NCBI GenBank assembly: GCA_024305405.1
Contig: JAKNDB010000098.1
Location: 3,777,501-3,841,500 of the forward strand
From: Dirofilaria immitis
Lineage: Eukaryota > Nematoda > Chromadorea > Rhabditida > Onchocercidae
Direction of reading: 5' to 3'
DNA length: 64,000 nt
A program made the translations under genes and the position numbers. Of this stretch, positions 63,121 through 64,000 are shown piece by piece. Under the pieces are notes generated by a model, which saw only the letters and a program-made list of their open reading frames with translations, was not told the origin of the DNA and ran no database searches. How positions within the stretch are numbered: position 1 is the stretch's first letter; each line of letters starts with the position of its first letter.

Positions 63121-64000
63121 CAATAGGATTTAAAAAAATAAATTCAAATAGATTTCTTCAAGTATCGATTGTAGTAACTTGGTATCACTTTATATTTGAT
63201 ACTATCCTTTTAAATGAATGCCTATTCTGCTAGAATTTTTGAAAAAATAAACCTCATTGATTGATTCAATGAAGAAGATGCATTTATCACTCTCAAATCC
63301 CGAAGACGCATGTTACCGATTTGACCGCTAATCAAATAAACAGTTACTGATTAATTCAATAAAATTTGTTGAATTTCATTTAAATATTCGCAAAATTGCA
63401 CAATCTTTTTGACTTATTCATAGCATATGTATTTAATTTATCCACAATCCTAATACTTCATTTATTTATATTTACAACTTATGAAATTGAGGCAACAAAT
63501 ATCTAATGATAATTATCATGATTAATCGTGATTACTAATCGTTATTTTAAAAAATCATTTCATTCTTTTGATAAAGTTCTTTACTAGAATATTTGATCTA
63601 TTATAATTGTGGAGAAATTATTCTAACAATGAAAAAAATTTTAAGTGGAAATGTATCAAAATTAATCTGATCAAAATCTATATGATAATTTTAAAAAGCT
63701 TATCTTCACACGATCTAATCATCAGCAAAATTATACATTTATGTAAAATTTTCATCATGATAAGCCAAACAAATGTATATGTATTACGAAATTATAGATG
63801 AAATAATATTTAGTTTAATACAATAAAAGAAATATTACTACGAGATGACATTTGAACTTTTGTGCATTTTATTAGTTTAAAATTAGGAAGTCAAACAATA
63901 AATAATTCGCTATTTCTCAATATATGCCTTTTCTAAATATTTTTAATCTAATGAATACTCATATAATAACATATTGTTTCATTTTTTTAATAAAAATTTC
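63121..64000. other. Terminal non-coding stretch
   Basis: AT-rich sequence to the window end. Only short unsupported frames (for example 63607-63801) are present. No repeat or RNA gene was recognised. Confidence 0.4.

Noticed and set aside
62824..63123. 99-codon open frame on the minus strand
   Set aside because: It lies antisense to the recognisable gag frames of the BEL/Pao remnant and shows no independent similarity.

Overview
The window looks like nuclear DNA of a nematode, most likely a spirurid or filarial-type species. It is strongly AT-rich. Its genes have many exons with short GT..AG introns. Several start codons lie a few bases downstream of a T-rich AG acceptor, as expected for spliced-leader trans-splicing. 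Two genes encode nematode cuticle collagens and one encodes a transthyretin-like protein. The species assignment is inference.

Layout. 1-1405 (-) is a DNAJC9-type J-protein whose C-terminus runs off the window. It is divergent from mevalonate diphosphate decarboxylase (2059-5341, +). Next come two divergent paralogous cuticle collagens (5787-7747, - and 11814-14008, +) with matching five-exon architecture, separated by 4 kb of simple repeats. 15844-21216 (-) is a complete 11-exon SLC1 excitatory amino acid transporter. About 21.2-45.1 kb is a gene desert holding microsatellites, a 17-copy 42-bp satellite and, at 34.0-42.8 kb, a foldback-like structure: two long, nearly identical inverted arms with internal 63-bp tandem repeats. 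45135-45802 (-) is a small predicted tail-anchored membrane protein. 48195-54364 (+) is a BRD8-like bromodomain protein (NuA4/TIP60 family). 55152-56599 (+) is a transthyretin-like protein. 57395-60127 (-) is an unrecognised, probably secreted protein. 61.0-63.1 kb holds decayed C2H2 zinc-finger and BEL/Pao retroelement remnants.

A window-wide pattern decides how the genes should be read. Seven gene models need a total of fourteen single-base insertions to restore frame. Every change is a missing base, most lie in homopolymer runs, and once corrected the exon phases close exactly. This points to uncorrected homopolymer undercalling in the assembly rather than to seven pseudogenes.

The genes do not form one pathway. 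They are ordinary housekeeping, cuticle, neuronal and chromatin genes separated by repeat-rich spacers. The least explained structure is the 8.7-kb inverted-repeat element in the gene desert.
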